A program made the translations under genes and the position numbers. The notes under the pieces were generated by a model, which did not search any database, was not told where the DNA came from, and was given only the letters and a program-made list of their open reading frames with translations. Below are positions 47,751 to 60,315 of a DNA stretch of 64,000 bases, in pieces. This DNA is from Pelobates cultripes (taxonomy: Eukaryota > Chordata > Amphibia > Anura > Pelobatidae). The stretch's first letter is position 1; each line of letters begins with the position of its first letter. The stretch covers positions 134,894,391 to 134,958,390 of the forward strand of contig OW240920.1 in NCBI GenBank assembly GCA_933207985.1, read 5' to 3'.

Positions 47751-50700
47751 TCAGATAGGGTCTCCTGTCAGGAATTTCACCCAGGGGTCCCATGTGTCCC
47801 TGAATAGTGTGTATCTGTGCATGATGGAGGCATGGATCTCTTCCATGGTTTTGATGGAATCTACTTTGGTTACCCATTCCCTGATTGTGGGGAGTTCAGG
47901 ATTTTTCCCATTTTACCGGGATGAGCAAGTTGGCTGCCGTCAGGAGATGTGTCAGAAGGGTTTTCTGTACCTTGGGGGTTGAGGTAGGTAGGATCAGAAA
48001 TAACAGAGTGTGTGGGGTATGTGGAAGTTGGGATCCCGTTATAGTGGTGATCATTTTAACTATGTTCTTCCAATACATTTGCATGAGCGGGCAGTGCCAC
48101 CAGATGTGTGCGAGGGACGCCTGAGGTTGGGAGCATTTCCAGCAGACATCTGGTGTATTTCGGAAAATGCTGTGGATTTTGGACGGGGAATAGTGCCATC
48201 TGGATAATCTCTTATAACCTCCTTCTTGTATCTTAGTGCATATAGATGCCTTATGGATTTGTGAGAGGGCGGTCTGCCATTGTGGTGTCGTGATCTGTAT
48301 GTTAAAGGTCTGTTGACCAGTTATCAGTGAAGGGGGGTAGATGGGTGCCATGATCTACTTGTAGGGTTTTGTAGAAGTTCGATAACTGTTTTGTTTTGAC
48401 GTTGCGGGTCAGACAACATGTCTCGAAGTCTGATAGTGTGCGGGGGCTCTTGAGCAGGGTTGCATTGGTTCTCAGAAAGTGAGTCAGCTGTGCGTAGCGA
48501 AACATTTGTAATGTGTGTGGGACCGCGGGGCTTATCAGACTGGTCAGTGTACGTATTGAGTCCTTTTCTACCACTGAGCCTAGTGTCAGGTAGGGGGTGT
48601 CCAGCAGGTTGTTGTATCGTTGGTATGTCCCTGGCCTCATTCCTGGGGGGAAGAGTGGGTTGTATGTGATGGGGTAGGGGGGGGATGGGTGTGGAGAAAT
48701 GTTCCAGGCCTCACGCATGTTTGTCCACGTCCTAAGTGTTGGTGAAATGGTGGGATGGGCGTCACAGTATGAAAGTAGTTTTGCGGGAGTAGTTCTATGC
48801 CATGGGAGTGTAAAGAGAGGTACTTGGCTTACCGCGTTTTCGAGGGTTACCCATTGTCGTGTCGGTGGGTGTTCGGTCCAGTCGTATATCCTAGTAAGAG
48901 TGACTGCCTTGTAGTATCGTTCCATGTGTGGGAGGCCTAGTCCTCCACATGATCTGTGTCTGGTGAGAACCTCATATGGGATTCTAGGTTGTTTGTGTGC
49001 CCAAATGAAGGAAGTGAATAGTTGCCTAAGCTTATTGAAGAAGGACTTGGGTATGGCTATTGGTAAGGTTTGGAAGAGGTAGAGTATCTTAGGAAGGGAG
49101 TTCATTTTAAGAATATTAATTCTACAGAGCCATGAGAATTGCGGTTTATGCCAGGCTTGTAGATCTTTTGCTATGGCTTGGTACAGTGGGTCGTAGTTCA
49201 GGGTGTATAAGGAGGATAAATCTGCTGAGAGGCGGATTCCCAAGTATGTGATGGATTTATCTGTCCATTTGAATGGGAATTTAGCTTGCAGGTTGGTGCA
49301 ATTTGGAGTGGTAGTATTTCGCTCTTTGAGAAATTGACTTGAAAATTGGAGAGTGTATTGTATAGGTTGATTTCTTCGAGGAGAGGGGTTAGTGAGGTGA
49401 TAGGCGTTTGTATGGTGAAGAGCAGATCATCAGCAAACGCCGAGATTTTGTACTCTGTGTTTCGTATGTGGATGCCTTTAATGTCCGGGTTGTTTCTGAT
49501 TCCACTTAAGAAAGGTTCTAGTACGAGGATAAAGAGAAGGGGGGATAGAGGGCAACCCTGTCTTGTGCCATTGCGAATGTGTACTGGTTCCGATAGTTGT
49601 CCGTTGACTCTCAATCAGGTCGTGGGAGTAGTGTATATGGCCTCCATCCACTCCTGCCACCGGGGTCCGAATCCCAGCCGACGCAGAGTGGCCGTCAATA
49701 ATGACCAATCCACCCTATCGAACGCCTTTTCCACGTCGATTGAGAGTAGAAGGCTCTCGGTCTTTTGGTGCTTTGCCAGGTATATTAAACTTAAAATTTT
49801 AGTTGTATTATGTTTTGCTTCTCTGTTGGGGACAAAGCCCGCTTGATCTTGGTGTATTAAGGTTCTCAATAGTGGTTTCAAGCGAGTGGCTAGTATTTTC
49901 GTGAATAACTTTACGTCTAGGTTTATTAAGGAGATTAGGCGATAGCTACCGCAGTTGGTCGGCTCCTTACCGGGTTTTGGTATAAGGGCTATGTGTGCTT
50001 CCAGAGATGCTGTGGGGAGTGTAGTTGAGTGGGCTAGGGAGTTAAATGCCTGGGCGAAGGGATCGGATAGAGAGGTCGCGAATGTCTTGTAGTATTTGGC
50101 TGTAAAGCCATCAGGTCCTGGGCTTTTCCCAAGTTTAAGGTGTCGTATGGCTAGGGCAACTTCGTCGGGGGATATTGGTTCTTCCAGTGAGGGAAGGGCG
50201 TTGGCGGGTATAGTCTGATGGATCCTACTGGTTAGGAAGTGTTCAATGTCTTTGAGTGGGGGGGGGTGTCTCTCAGGTTATAGAGCTTGGTGTAAAAGTC
50301 ATGGAAGTCCGTCAGTATATCTGGTAGTTTATGTGACATGTCTCCTGAGGGAGTTTTGATTTTGGGGATGAAAGTCGACTGTCTATGTTGTTTGAGGGAG
50401 TTTGCTAGTAGACAACCGCATTTGCTTCCGTGGGCATAATATGAGTGCTTTGTTAGCATAAGTGAGCGTTTAGTTTTGGCATTCAGTATGTCCTGTAATG
50501 CTGATCGTTTGGCTGTGAGGGTTGTGTAGGAGCTCAGGCGTGTATCTCTTTTATGTAGGGTTTCTAATGTCCTTATTTCTTCCGTAAGGGTATGGATTTT
50601 GGCCTCCCTGATTTTTTTGTGTCTCGCCGACAGGGCTATTATCTCTCCTCGTAGCACACATTTATGGGCCTCCCACGTGATGGGCGGAGGTGAGGAGGCG

Positions 50701-51575
50701 GTGGTGTTGGTGATAAAGTAGTTTTTTATAGAGGCGTCCAATTGTGAGACTATTTCTCGATTGTTGAGGAGAAGGTCATTTAGCTTCCATTGGAAAGACT
50801 TTTGTGGGATGATGGGTATGTGTAAGGCTAGCGACAGGGGCGCGTGGTCTGACCATGTAATTCATCCGTAGTTGGCTGATTGTGTTAAATGGAGGAATCT
50901 GTGTGGAAGGAAGAACATGTCCAGTCTAGAGTATGTGTGCGTAGTGGCTGAGTAGAATGAGAAGTCTTTGGTCGTTGGGTCTGTGGTGCGCCAACAGTCA
51001 TATAATTGAGCCGCATCTAAGAGTTTGGCCATCCGTGTGCGAGCAGAGGTTTGGTATTCCATGGCGCGAGACGTTGTGTCCATACGTGAGTCCAGGGAGA
51101 GACTAAGGTCTCCGCCTAGGATTAGTATGCCCTCCGTGAAGTGTTCTATGGCTTTGAGTTGGGATTTGAACACTTTGCACTGTTGTCTGTTTGGTAGGTA
51201 GGTGTTTACCAGTGTGACTGTGTTTTGGCCTATTTGGTCTTTGACCATATGTAGTCTCCCAGAGTCGTCTGATTTATGGGAGGAGTATGTATAGGGCACC
51301 TGGGCCGAGAATAGAATCGCTACTCCTCTCGCCTTAGTGTCGGTGAAGTTGCTGAAGTAACCGGTCGGGAATCTTTTGTTTCTGAGGGTGGGTGCTGTCC
51401 CTTTTTTGAAGTGTGTTTCTTGCAGAAAGGCTATGTCCGCCTTAAGTGTTCGTAGTTCGTTAAGTGTCATGGAGCGTTTTTCAGGGGTGTTTAGGCCTCT
51501 GACATTTAGTGTAACTATGCGTTCATTGGCCATTGGAGTCTGGTACTGTGGCATTGTTCCCGTTTCAGTCTGCAT
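47751..51575 (-). pseudogene. L1 ORF2 (endonuclease-reverse transcriptase), broken
   Basis: The full-length order is kept over about 1,275 codons. It starts with an AP-type endonuclease (ERIVTLNVRGLN, FLQETHFKKG, ILGGDLSLSLD, SRLDMFFLP). Then come a linker (IPKIKTPSGD), the reverse transcriptase (LLSIDVEKAFDRVDW, GCPLSPLLF, FADD at 49437-49426) and a C-terminal cysteine-histidine motif (CWKC then HIWWHC). Breaks: an in-frame TGA at 50864-50862 just before the SDHAPL block, a frameshift near a nine-G run at 50258-50266, a TGA at 49617-49615, and frameshifts near 49290, 48330 and 47900. The usual GGDFN reads GGDLS, which may itself lower endonuclease activity. The fragments are still easy to read, so the insertion is fairly young. 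Confidence 0.93.
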
Positions 51576-51577
51576 TT

Positions 51578-52746
51578 CTAGGGCTGGTGTGACAAATGTC
51601 GTTTATGGGGGGGTAGAGAAGTAGGGGGGGGGGTGTTGGGCTAGGCCCAGATTAGGTAGGGTGGGGGGGGTATCTATAAGCCTAAAACTATTTACAAGGG
51701 AGAAGTGCTGTCTATCGTTGCCTTGCCCGTGCGGGTAGGTGCGGCAAGGAGTATATACAGCCGGGGGTGTCCTATGGTGCCGTACCTAAAGTGGTTGGTT
51801 CTGGCCACTCGGGTACGTAGTGCTCACCGTGGATAGGTCTCTGGGACCTATGTTAGGAGCCGATTTATCCGCTCTCTCATCGTGATGGTGACGAGCAGGG
51901 ATATGGATCGTCTAGCTATCCGTATAGGTGTGGAACGTGTGCGAGTCTGTGTGCGTTCGTCACTTGGAGCCAATCCAATAAGTCTAATTTCGGTTGTTAC
52001 TGTGTAGGGCATTGTCTTTGAAGGGGACTTCGTAGATATCGTCTGTGTCCTGCCACGGACCGGGGAGGAGTGGTAGGGCATATGCTCGTGTCAGGGTGTG
52101 AGGGGTATGACCCTTGAAGCGTACGTAGTGAGTCGTTGGGTGGTCCTTTGGTAGGGGTTTGGTAGGTGGGAAGTTCCTGAGGGTATGCGTGTGTCTGGGG
52201 TTTTCGTGCTGGGGGGGTTCTGCTAGGTGGTGTTTCGTCTGTCTTTACCACCCATCAAGGTTTTGGAGCGGTTTCCGGCGGGAGCCCCCTTGTCTAGTGG
52301 CATAGTGCTGGTGATGTTCCGCAGTTCTGTAATGTCGTTGCCCTGTGCTTCAGGTGTATGAGGGGGGGGTTTGCTCTCATATGGCTATGGGAGGTGGAAA
52401 GGATTGGAGGGGGGGGTGGGGGAAGTATTGCAGTGGTGCCTCTGCTTATCGTCTGTGGGTGGGCACGGGTGAGTGTGTCCAGTGTGCTCGGAGAAGTGGC
52501 ATGTGGGTCTAATCAGTGCTGTGCTGTGATTCCCTCTAGCGCGCCCCAAGTGGCGTAGTGCTGTGACCCTGTGTGCGCTTGGTTGCGAGTCTGATTGTCT
52601 GGTTACGCTAATAAAGATCAAGCATGTCGGTATTGTGCCTCTGATCTCCACCGCCCAGAGGTGTCAAGGTTGGGATTGTGCAAAGAGACGGGGGGTGGGT
52701 GTCGAAGGTTGCAGTGCTGTTTATTTTTGGTTACTGAGAGTGGGCA
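51578..52746 (-). other. L1 sequence upstream of ORF2
   Basis: On the plus strand this is rich in G runs (C-rich on the element's sense strand). Short frames exist but none shows a recognisable ORF1 domain. It is either the end of ORF1 plus spacer, heavily mutated, or untranslated leader. Confidence 0.5.
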
Positions 52747-52761
52747 AAAATTACAAGTTCT
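52747..52761. repeat. L1 target-site duplication, right copy
   Basis: Exact repeat of 46807-46821. Confidence 0.93.
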
Positions 52762-53057
52762 ATGTTACTTTGTTAGTCTTAAATTGGCTCGGTTATATGT
52801 GAGTTTTTCGTAAAGGTAAATTATTCTTAATACTTAAAGTGACGGCCTTTCAATGAAATTCCAATGCAAGTAACATGACATGAGACAAAAAGTACAGACT
52901 AGTTTATGTCATAATGGCAAAATGTGATGAGATAGCCACCGAATCCTGCCACTTCTCACCAGCGATCACGGTCGACAGCTGATGGGATCTGGAATCATTG
53001 TGCATGTTGTTAAATAGATGCCCATGGAATCTCCACGGTGTCTCTCGATCTTTTTCA
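52762..53057. other. Intronic sequence, no gene seen
   Basis: Unique DNA; continues the sequence left of the L1 at 46806. Confidence 0.5.
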
Positions 53058-53180
53058 TATTACTGTTAGCATTTATATGGCGCCAACATATTTTACAGAG
53101 CTTTACAATTCTAGAAAGGGGATATTTGAAGGTGAAGAAGACCTCGCTCCAACAAGCTTACAATCTATGAGAATTTGAGG
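53058..53180 (+). repeat. Dispersed 'TTTATATGGCGCCAACA' repeat
   Basis: ATTTATATGGCGCCAACATATTTTACAGAGCTTTACAATT, then CCAACAAGCTTACAATCTATGAG. Same family as the copies at 21484, 22098 and 62035. Confidence 0.7.
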
Positions 53181-55235
53181 TAGGCAGATATATATTGCTG
53201 GGTATCTTGCCCAAGAACCTAACCTTGTTGGTGCAAGAATGCAATAATGATGGTGGCATCTGGCAAATATAGTGACCAGAATTTGAAGATGAGAAAATGA
53301 ATATAAGGACACTAAAAAAGATGGCAGAGTTAAGGAACGGTCATGCTGTAAACATTTTGGGTAGGGAATGGAGGAGGGGAGTCATTGTATAAAAATATGA
53401 AGACCCCAAAGGTTCCAGATGCTTTAAAGGTTGACAAAGCAGAATTATAGAGCACACGTCAGGTCAGCTTCAAGATAACAGGCCCGACAAAAATCAATTA
53501 AAAAAGCAGGTGAGTTGGACACTTTAGTTATCTCTGTTCTTAAGTCGAATGAAAAATCACAAGCAAAAAAAAAAAATAGTAAAATGTATGAAAACACCAC
53601 AGGAAATTATAAATATCACAGGCATCCTTTATCCCTGTGCAAATGATTGTATTTTTTTTTTTTTTGGTCCCCTCCCCCATGTGTGCAATAAAAATGTAAA
53701 AAAAAGAAATTATTTTACTTACCTTTTTTTTCCCCAGCGCAGTGGCTCCCCGAGGGACCCTCCTGTGACGAAGTATGGCATCCTTCCGTGACGTAGCATG
53801 TCCTCCTCATAGAGGAGCATTGGGGACCCGATGAGCACGTGTGGTGAGAACGTAAATACTTTCCTATGGGGGCTTCTACGTCACGTTACTGAATTTTACA
53901 TTGCAGGGCTAAGAGCAAGGATCTAGGCTTCTTCAATGAAATGAAGTAACTTTACTGGTCCTATAACAAAACTAAAATAATGTATTAGTCCAAGCACATT
54001 AAAATGCCTTTATTACAGCAATGTTGTAATTTATGTTGGTTTGAGGTTAGTCTACTGCAGAGTTGGAGCAACGAAACACTCCATGCACCATAACCACAAC
54101 ACCTTGTTTACAGTGCTTGGAGTGTTCCTTTAAGACTTTGCACCAAGGAACATCAACACGAATTACTGAAAGACTGCCTAAGCTTCATGGCAGACGTAGC
54201 TCCATGGTGTACCACTGTGATGGCTTCTAGTTCTTTCAGTCAACTGCTGATGAGACTTTTTCCTCATTGAAGGTAGAATGAATTAGTTAGAGAACACGGT
54301 ACTTTGATCTAAGAAGCAACTCCTCAAAATTATATTAACAATTCTTTTTCAACATCAAAAAAGGCGATCACTTAGAAGCCTTCTATAAAACAGACTACCT
54401 GTCCATCCAACAGCGCCTGAAAACAAGGTTAAGAAAAATCAAAGAGATAAAACACAGCTGAAGGGGAAAAGCAGAAAACAAAAAATCAATAAGGAAAAAA
54501 ACGCTCATTCTTTACAAATGCCTCAGCGTTGGCCCGTCTTCCGTTAGTTATAACCTCAGGTTTGGCAATTTGAATAATTTGAAGCAAAATTGCAGCTATA
54601 CCAGGTTCTATTGATTTATCGTAGTGGCCATGATGCTAGCAGGTTAGGGGTAAAATCTCTCCAGTTTTTATACAATCCATCTGGAACCACGCGGATTCCA
54701 CATAAAGAGAAGCTATAAATGTGGAGGTATAGAAGGATTTGGCCTCACCAAATTTAGTTAACCCCACTGTTAACCCTTTGAATTGTGCAAAACAGACACA
54801 GTCTGTGTATTTGACAATGCCGAAAAGATGAAACAGTGATTCAACCATGCAAAAAGATCTGCAAAGACGACTTGATGGGTCTAAATCTTCCTATAGCCCA
54901 ATGCTCTCCATCTCTCGGAACTTGGTGTGGGCATGCAACGTGTACAGAGGTTGAGTGACAGCAAGGCCCCGAAGGCCGATCCCAAAATGTTGCAGAACTA
55001 AAATGCTAACTGTGCTTTTCCAGACTTAGATGACAGGGAATCATAGGAGCTGAAGTTCTGAAACATCCAGGAATGAACCTTTTGGCTATCCCTGGGCTGT
55101 GATAATATTTTGGATACATAATCAGAAAGTAAACTGTCTCACCATTATGACATCTCCAGTACAGAGGGTGAGGTATAGGAGATAGAGAATTGCCCAGGCT
55201 TTGTCAAAACACCTTATCATGCTTGGCCAAAAACA
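53181..55235. other. Intronic sequence with MITE fragment
   Basis: No gene is visible. A short T2-like piece at about 54070-54133 has an inverted pair (AACACTCCATGCACCATAACC and GCTTGGAGTGTTCCT) ending in TTAA at 54130-54133. Confidence 0.45.
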
Positions 55236-56613
55236 AACATAGAAACATAGAATGTGACGGCAGATAAGAACCATTCGGCCCATCTAGTCTGCCCAATTGT
55301 CTAAATACCTTATCTTATAGTTAGGATAGCCTTTTGCCTATCCCACGCATGCTTAAACTCCTTTACTGTGTTAACCTCTACCACTTCAGCAGGAAGGCTA
55401 TTCCATGCATCCACTACCCTCTCGGTAAAGTAATGCTTCCTGATATTTTTAAACCTTTGCACCTCTAATTTAAGACTATGTCCTCTTGTTGTGGTAGTTT
55501 TTCTTCTTTTAAATATGGTCTCCTTCTTTACTGTGTTGATTCCCTTTATGTATTTAAATGTTTCTATCATATCCCCCCGTCTCATCTTTCCTCCAAGCCA
55601 TACATGTTAAGATCCTTGACCCTTTCCTGGTAAGTTTTATCCTGCAATCCATGAACCAGTTTAGTAGCCCTTCTTCTGAAGATAAGGTCTCCAGTACTGC
55701 GTACAATACTCCAAGTGAGGTCTCACCAGTGTTCTGTACAATGGCATGATCACTTCCCTCTTTCTATAAAAGCAAGCATTCTGCTATCATTTCCTACTTT
55801 TCTATTACATCTGCCTACCTTTAAGTCATCAGAAATAATCACCCCTTTCCTCAGATGTTGAGGTTAGGACGCTATCAAATATTCTGTACTCTGCCCTTGG
55901 GTTTTTACGTCCAAGATGCATTATCTTGCACTCATCCACATTAAATGTCAGTTGCCACAACATTTTTCTAGTTTACCTAAATCATTTGCCACTTGGCTTA
56001 TCCCTCCTGGAACATCAACCCTGTTACATATCTTAGTATCATCAGCAAAAAGACATACTTTACCATAAAGACCTTCTGCAATATCACTAATAAAAAATAT
56101 TAAAGAGAATGGGTCCAACTACAGATCCCTGAGGTACCCCACTGGTGACAAGCCCAAGCTTCGAATATACTCCATTGACAACAACCCTCTGTTGTCTGTC
56201 ACTCAGCCACTGCCTTACCCATTCAACAATATTGGAATCCAAACTTAAAGATTGCAGTTTATTGATAACCCTTCTATGTGCAACAGTGTCAAGAGCCTTA
56301 TTGAAATCTAAGTAAGCAATGTCTACTGCACCACCCTGATCCATTATTTTAGTTGCCTACTCAAAAAAAATCAGTAAGGTTAGCTTGGCATGATCTCCCT
56401 GAAGTAAACCCATGTCTCTGATCTTGAAATCCATGTGTTTTTAGATGTTCAACAATACTATCCTTTAACATGGTTTCCATTACTTTCCCCACTACTGAAG
56501 TAAGGCTTATTGGCCTATAATTGCCCGGCTCCTCCCTACTACCTTTCTTGTGAATGTACACAACATTCGCTAACTTCCAATCTTCTGGGACTACGCCTGT
56601 TAACAATGATTGG
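55236..56613 (-). pseudogene. CR1-type LINE, reverse transcriptase and 3' part
   Basis: Read on the minus strand: [58 protein letters not shown], then FADD (56049-56038) followed by TK, and a C-terminal block with RKHYFTERVVDAWNSLP. The 3' end reads the CATAGAAACATAGAATGTG type repeat typical of CR1-like elements. Frames are broken between blocks, so it is inactive. A MITE at 56618-57090 splits it from the 5' part at 57095. Confidence 0.87.
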
Positions 56614-57094
56614 TTAAAGGGAAACCGTAGGCACTGTATCTGCTTCATCTCATTAAACTGGTCATGGTGTCTGGAGTCCCCTGGTACCATCATTTCTTTC
56701 AACATTAAACAGTTTTTAATGTTGTAATGTTTTAATGCTAAACAAGAGTCCACAGCAGTCTATCCCCTCTGTGCTGCTTTGGCTAATAAGGAAGTATTAC
56801 CCTGAGAGGCAATGGGCAGCTGTGATTGGCTGAGTGTGTCAGCTGACTGCTTTTAACCTGTCAGAGCTCCAACTGACAGTACGAATGGGTATGACAACAA
56901 GGAAGTGTGTAATCTCTGCCTTAGCTACACATACAGAAGGGGCCGGACTGTGGGGGACGCCAGGGACTCTTATTTTGTGGCATACTGCACAGACATGGTG
57001 CAACACTGAATAGAGGAACAGTGCCAGGCCACTCCAGGCGCTATAACCAATTCAAAGAGACAAAGTGGTTATAGTGACTACAGTGTCCCTTTAA
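56614..57094. mobile_element. T2-type MITE inserted in the CR1 LINE
   Basis: TTAA at 56614-56617 and 57091-57094 flanks 473 bp with ends AGGGAAACCGTAGGC and GACTACAGTGTCCCT. If the MITE and one TTAA are ignored, the LINE frame reads straight across the site (TDLFNQSLLTG), which fixes the insertion to the base. Confidence 0.93.
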
Positions 57095-57615
57095 ATAAAT
57101 CTGTTAATGGTTTTGCTAGTACACCACTAAGCTCTTTTAATAACTTTGGGTGTGTTCCATCAGGTCCCATTGACTTGTCTTTACTTTTGACAGTTGAAAT
57201 AGAACCTCTTCCTCTGTAAACTCACATGTAATCAATGACTCATTTGTCCTTTTTCCTAACTGAGGTCCCTTTCCTTCATTTTCATCTGTAAATACTGAAC
57301 AAAAATATTCATTGAGGCAGTCAGCTAGACCTTTATCCTCTTCTACATACCTTCCTTCTTTTGTTTTTAATCTAACTAATGCTTGTTTTACTTTCCTTTT
57401 CTCATGTATGTATCTAAAAATGTTTTGTTCCCTTTTTTTTTTTTACTGACTGTGCTATTTTCTCTTCTGTGTGAGATTTGGAAGCTCTTATAACTTGCTT
57501 AGCCTCTTTCTGCCAAATCTTATATATCAGACATTTTGTTTCCCTCACTCAGTTTTTTTTTTTTATAATTACTAAATGCTAACTTTTAGTTTTTTTACTA
57601 TTTTGGCCACATCTG
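57095..57615 (-). pseudogene. CR1-type LINE, 5' segment
   Basis: On the minus strand this reads DKSMGPDGTHPKLLKEL, the usual region before the reverse transcriptase, joining to the part at 56613. Further upstream it decays and ends near 57615, so the endonuclease part is missing. Confidence 0.8.
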
Positions 57616-58391
57616 CAGAGTACCACAGTGGAATAAAAACTACAATAAATAATAATGGTTGTGGTACTGGGAGTTTCCATTTAATATCCTGAGCAACGCT
57701 AAGGACAAGCCAAGTACCACACACTCTGATACTCTTGTACCTCAATATATTGGGTCACAAGATACAGTACAATGCAGCCATAGAATCTTTAGAGGCTTAC
57801 CCATTTTGTATTAACTCAGTAGAATGTTTATAGAAAGGAAAAAGAAGAGCAGAGCATTATGGGAGTGTTGTACCTATGCACCTCGGTAAGGTCTAAGCCA
57901 CACTATGAAATGGCCCAATTCTCTGATCCATGGAAACCATTTCAGGTCGAGCTTCATACTGGAGAACACAACGTATGACAAAATGTAAGTAAATCCCTCC
58001 TTGTACAACCCAACATTTCTTACCTGGACTATTAGATTAATAAGCTACTGGTGGATAATTTGGCATTTAATTCTAATATTCTATGAAAGCTTAGCTATGG
58101 ATGTACATCAGCTTATTAAGGGATGGGAGTTTAATGGGAGAGAAAAAACAAAATTAAAGGCTGTTGGCAGATTTTAAACTTGTATTAACACCAACTAATG
58201 GGTGTCAAAGAGTTGGAAAAAGGCCTGTGTTTCTGTTTTATAGATTTTAAATACATAGGCTGGCGAGCCAAACTTTAACAATCAGTTATTTACCTTGAAT
58301 GTGATTATACCTGTATTACAATAAAGATTTAGTGAAAAAAGGTTCCAGTCTATCAAATTATTTATAGCTTCATAAAAAAAATATATCAAAC
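57616..58391. other. Intronic sequence, no gene seen
   Basis: Unique AT-rich DNA. Confidence 0.45.
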
Positions 58392-58392
58392 C

Positions 58393-58487
58393 TTACAGAG
58401 CAGGAGATAAAAAAAAATATTTTACAGTAAGTTACATCTCATAGAAAATTAAACCATTTTGTTTAATTTTAACTTTGGAGGCATGGG

Positions 58488-58531
<44 letters not shown>
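58393..58531 (-). repeat. Inverted copy of the TA/CA microsatellite MITE segment
   Basis: Read on the minus strand it matches 61004-61177 almost base for base over the non-microsatellite 95 bp (CCCCATGCCTCCAAAGTTAA ... TCTCCTGCTCTGTAA). The (TG)n (TA)n run at 58489-58531 is the complement of the (TA)n (CA)n run at 61004-61082. No MITE termini were seen here. Confidence 0.88.
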
Positions 58532-59188
58532 TTTCTGTGCAGAAATTCAATTCCTCAGAAGCCTTACAAATATGTGCCGAGCTTCTGAGCTAAGATCAGA
58601 ACAAGGACTGCTAATGAGAGGATTATTATTAGGAAAAAATGAGGACTTTGCTGTAGACAGATGAATGTGGGATGGAAAATAGACAGCCTGATTTCAATAT
58701 TTTGCATTTCTCGATGATAATTATTCAAAAGCGTTAATTTCTGATGACTACGGAATGATGTAACAGGATCTTGTACACAACAGAGCTTGAAGCAAAACGG
58801 TCACTAGTGAGATTTTAGCACAACCCTATAACTAACAAACGTAGCCATGGGCTGTGCTTTTAAATTTCTTAAAATCCTCTGGTAGTTTTCAATTCAACTC
58901 TTTTTAAAAATGTTTTATTTAAATAAGGCATTCCGAGCCATACTATGAAAATGTCTTAACCACCAGAACACCGTTAGCATATATACGACATTACTGAACA
59001 CCTGTTTGCCCGTCCGGCTTTTCTGTGTAGAATAGATGATGAAGAGGCATCATGAGCCGGCAAAGTTGAATACAGAAATATATGTTTTTACTTTAACAGC
59101 AATATATTTAACCCAATAAATGGTTTAACAGCATTTGAGAAATGTCACTGTAATGTATGACTGTAACGTGAGAAGTAACAGTTCTGCT
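58532..59188. other. Intronic sequence, no gene seen
   Basis: AT-rich unique DNA. Confidence 0.45.
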
Positions 59189-59848
59189 TTAAAAGGAAAC
59201 TCTAAGTACCATAACCCCAACAACGGGACAGCCCCCTATTATGGATCCAAATCCCTCTGCCCCTCTTCTCTATCCTAATGTCCCTCTTTTCTAGGATCTC
59301 CATATTGTTGGTGTGTCTGAGTGTATAACAGAGCTCCACAGCAATATTACTCCCAGTAATGTGTCTTTAAATTACAATAAATGGGTTTAGAAATCAGTCT
59401 GTGTAAATAAGATACATTGTTTTTCTTCTAAATTACATTTTAGTTGCATAAATTGTAATTAGTAAGTCACAATTTCTCCCCCTCGCCACCACACCACTAA
59501 TCACACCTTTGAAATTAAATTATGAATCCCCATTCATAAAACTGGCTTGAAAGAAAAACTTACCTTTTTCAAGCAAGTTTGAAAGGGATTCATTGATTGA
59601 CTGAGAGCGTCAACTGACCCCTCTCAGCCAAATAGCTGCGCCAGTGCCCAATTCTGCCCGAACCTTCCAGATTAGAGATTTATAGAAAACAGAAGGGCAG
59701 AGAGGCAGGGAGATTCGGCACTGGAACAAAGACTTTGGGGTTTAATCATTCGAATATGGTTTACCCCATAAGGTGAGCCAGGGACATTCTGGCACCATAA
59801 CAACTTAATTTCAATGAGGTTGTTATGGTGCTTAAACTGTTCCTTTAA
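59189..59848. mobile_element. T2-type MITE containing one minisatellite-like unit
   Basis: TTAA at 59189-59192 and 59845-59848 flanks 652 bp. Ends are AAGGAAACTCTAAGTACCAT and GGTGCTTAAACTGTTCCT. Near 59315-59361 it contains GAGTGTATAACAGAGCTCCA and CAGTAATGTG, one unit of the repeat that is amplified at 20020-20790. The interior has an inverted pair AACAACTTAATTTCA / TGAGGTTGTT. Confidence 0.75.
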
Positions 59849-60315
59849 GCTGTATTTATAAAAAAACAAAAACATGCTCTTTGCTTGCCATAAGCTTATT
59901 TACGTAGCATCTATTCCAAAAACAAGGCACCCTTATGGCAAAAATAGTCTGTTTAATGAAGCCCCGGCTGACAATGCTCAAACATGAATCAACCCTCAGG
60001 GGCTGAATGTTCCAAACTTGATTAAATTAGTCCCCAGAGGGTTTATTTTCTGTTTATATATAGTTATCTCACTCCATAAAGGATGCAGACAGGAAGAGTG
60101 TGCTTGCTATTCATCAATTATAAGGAATATACACAGATACAAAGTAATGAGTCGGACACACTAATGATACAAAATGGGCTTGTTCAATGTTTACAGTAGA
60201 AGGACCAACTTTCCATTTTGGCTCCTGTTGTTCTTGGTGAGAGCTTCCAAACCTTGGCTCTAGTGGTGTGCAGAAAAAGTGTTACTCTACCCAAATTGGT
60301 GAAAATTAATAGCAT
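59849..60315. other. Intronic sequence, no gene seen
   Basis: Unique DNA between two MITEs. Confidence 0.45.

Larger units (their letters stand above)
46822..52746 (-). mobile_element. L1-type LINE, 5.9 kb, minus strand
   Basis: A 15-bp target duplication brackets the element and the 3' end (low coordinates) has a poly-A tail. ORF2 occupies 51575 to 47751 and the 3' UTR about 930 bp. Only about 1.2 kb precedes ORF2 and it shows no ORF1-type frame, so the copy is probably 5'-truncated. ORF2 carries several frameshifts and stops and the element cannot move by itself. The last 3' segment before the tail recurs at the end of the retroposon at 27407-28367. Confidence 0.93.
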
